Of a DNA stretch of 61,981 nt, positions 60,619-61,981 are shown piece after piece. The notes under the pieces were generated by a model. That model was not told the origin of the DNA and ran no database searches. It saw only the letters and a program-made list of their open reading frames with translations. A program made the translations under genes and the position numbers. Origin of the DNA: Lentimicrobium sp. (GTDB lineage: Bacteria; Bacteroidota; Bacteroidia; Bacteroidales; Lentimicrobiaceae); NCBI GenBank assembly GCA_023957275.1, contig JAMLHF010000022.1:1-61981 (forward strand). Direction: 5' to 3'. The first letter of the stretch is position 1; every line of letters begins with the position of its first letter.

Positions 60619-61981
60619 CTAATTTCTGATCAGTTTCACCGTTTTGCGGTATCCGTCCGCTTGAATATTCAGCAGATATATGCCCTGCGGAAGTCCCGGA
60701 ACTTCAAAATGCAGGCTTTCACCCTCCTGATGGTTGTAAAATGCTTTCTGCATGATTACTCTTCCGGTGAGTTCGCTCAGTTCTATGGTGACAGAACGGT
60801 TGCTCATTCCTGAAATTGCAATGTTATATGCACCGGCGCCCGGGTTCGGGTACACGCGGATTTCCGGCTCCCTGAATCCGGTTGCTGCAGAGGTATTCAC
60901 CGTGACGGTCATCGTTACCGGAATAATGAGCTCCGGATTCTCAGGGTCGTTAGAAAGAATGGTCAGATTTCCATGATACGTACCAAGCTCCATTCCTGTC
61001 GCATCGCAGGTTACTAAAATCTCCTGAGTGCCGGCCGGAGCAAGGTTGCCTTCGGTAATGTCAGCGCTCAGCCAGTTGCCGGTGGGTATGGCACGGACAA
61101 ACTTTACAGAAATATTTTTTGCCTGGTGACCGCCGTCTCCATAGCTGTCTTCAATCCAGAATTTCCATATACCCTGCATTTCTTCACCGGCAATCCGGGT
61201 CATGGAAACTGCGTAGCTGCCGTTCGTCTGACCTGAGGCCAGCATTACAAGGGTTCCTGAAGGGGATTCTGCCCAGAAGGAGCCTTCCGAAGGGTAGTTG
61301 TCAGTGGTCCAGTTATAGGATACAATCAGTTCAATGATGGTTCCCGGTTCGGCGAGACTCAGCGAAGTCCATCCGCTCTCGGTCAATGTATTGTAATTAT
61401 AAGCAGTGGCGGCCGGGCTGTTGGTCAGTGTCCGGGTTAGGGTATCCGGGATGTCCGTTGAAACCGAGATATAATAATTAAGGCTGATTTGACCGGGATT
61501 GCTGAGGCCGAGTGATAAACCGGCCGTATCGTTCTGCATGGTGGTGGCTTCCAGCATCTGTGGTGTGGCGGCTGCCTGTGCGAAGAGCTGCTCTCCTATA
61601 TAAAACTCATGGGGGTCCGGTTGGCCGATAAACGGATGATTTTCACTGCGACCGGAAGCATCTGCTGCATGGATGTAGTATTGAACAGTGCTGCCGTATT
61701 CCGGGGCAGGCAGGGTTGCCGACCAGTTTCCGCCCATGGAATTGATCATCTTAATCGTATCATAGGTTGAATATGGGTTCGGATTGATCCTGTAAATCAG
61801 AAGTACCGAATCGGCAATCACTTCCGCACCGCTGTATGCGGTTACATTGGCCGCAAAAGCCAGGGTACCGCCGGTTTCAATATTGCCGAGCAGCGGGATA
61901 TGCCGGATTCTGAGCATTTCCGGATCTGCCATCTCATGGGTACGGCAATGAAGCGCATCGGTTGATTCCCAGGGGGTGCCT
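60619..61981 (-). CDS. T9SS-exported protein, C-terminal part; possibly peptidylarginine/agmatine deiminase-like (cut by window edge)
   Basis: The frame is open to the window edge at 61981, so the N-terminus is missing and the internal Met at 61932 is not the start. The visible 454 residues begin with ESTDALHCRTHEM, which resembles the catalytic-cysteine segment (ALHCRTH) of the peptidylarginine deiminase group; the Cys codon is at 61947-61945. An Ig-like domain follows (GTLAFAANVTAYSG), then a proprotein-convertase P-like domain (GTIIELIVSYNWTTDN, GIWKFWIEDSYGDGG), then a beta domain (LTILSNDPENPELIIPVTMTV) and a type A T9SS domain (IRVYPNPGAGAYNIAI to GYRKTVKLIRN). Export by T9SS is well supported; the deiminase call rests on one motif. 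Confidence 0.7.
   Translation of the reverse strand, partial: GTPWESTDALHCRTHEMADPEMLRIRHIPLLGNIETGGTLAFAANVTAYSGAEVIADSVLLIYRINPNPYSTYDTIKMINSMGGNWSATLPAPEYGSTVQYYIHAADASGRSENHPFIGQPDPHEFYIGEQLFAQAAATPQMLEATTMQNDTAGLSLGLSNPGQISLNYYISVSTDIPDTLTRTLTNSPAATAYNYNTLTESGWTSLSLAEPGTIIELIVSYNWTTDNYPSEGSFWAESPSGTLVMLASGQTNGSYAVSMTRIAGEEMQGIWKFWIEDSYGDGGHQAKNISVKFVRAIPTGNWLSADITEGNLAPAGTQEILVTCDATGMELGTYHGNLTILSNDPENPELIIPVTMTVTVNTSAATGFREPEIRVYPNPGAGAYNIAISGMSNRSVTIELSELTGRVIMQKAFYNHQEGESLHFEVPGLPQGIYLLNIQADGYRKTVKLIRN

Noticed and set aside
1-61981. CRISPR arrays, tRNA or rRNA genes
   Set aside because: No regularly spaced repeats and no cloverleaf or rRNA sequence were recognised on reading the gaps. 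A covariance search would be needed for certainty.

Overview
The window looks like chromosomal DNA of an anaerobic-type Bacteroidota (Bacteroidales-like) bacterium. The evidence is a SusC/SusD pair, the type IX secretion protein PorZ and two proteins with T9SS C-terminal sorting signals, lipoprotein signal peptides of Bacteroidetes style, several TAnnTTTG-like -7 promoter elements, a diphosphate-type phosphofructokinase and demethylmenaquinone methyltransferase. I cannot name the genus.

Layout. 1-3 kb: the start of a TolC-like outer membrane protein and its TetR-family regulator (with GTCGAAA boxes upstream of both genes), then a TPR/membrane protein. 3-17 kb: mostly housekeeping genes: asnS, rpoN, a DUF169 protein, a secreted prolyl oligopeptidase, a cysteine-motif protein, a cytidylate-kinase-like protein, a SagB-like nitroreductase, ubiE/menG, an M3-like metallopeptidase lipoprotein, an epimerase-like protein and a secreted PCMT, then a large helical protein of unknown function. 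18.5-34.3 kb: one long co-directional locus: ribokinase, SusC, SusD, three exported ADP-ribosylglycohydrolase-family proteins, two exported two-domain esterases, a GRP-family sugar permease and a lipoprotein. It ends at a good terminator. I read it as a ribose-scavenging (rus-like) utilisation locus specialised for ribosyl or ADP-ribosyl compounds that carry ester groups. The three glycohydrolases and the repeated esterase architecture make it unusual.

34.5-46.3 kb: a DASS/SLC13 anion transporter, then a leftward cluster: ECF sigma factor, a urea-transporter/M23-peptidase fusion, a TPR/beta-barrel protein, a TPR protein, a heavy-metal RND pump fused to its own TolC-like domain, and the membrane-fusion adaptor. 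46.5-49.9 kb: a tightly overlapping three-gene operon (PqqD-like small protein, ATP-grasp ligase, PLP-dependent decarboxylase) that looks like an uncharacterised small-molecule or peptide-modification system. Upstream of it is an AraC regulator with an N-terminal HMA-like CxxC domain. 49.9-50.8 kb has no convincing gene.

50.8-57 kb: porZ and recO, a polytopic glycosyltransferase-like membrane protein and PPi-phosphofructokinase. 57-62 kb is accessory and scarred. It holds remnants of a DUF433/DUF5615 toxin-antitoxin module in two places, a T9SS cargo protein, a complete IS630-type element whose transposase is split at an A8 tract, and the C-terminal part of a T9SS-exported protein that may be a peptidylarginine-deiminase relative. 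All functions are read from sequence and memory of families; no searches were run.
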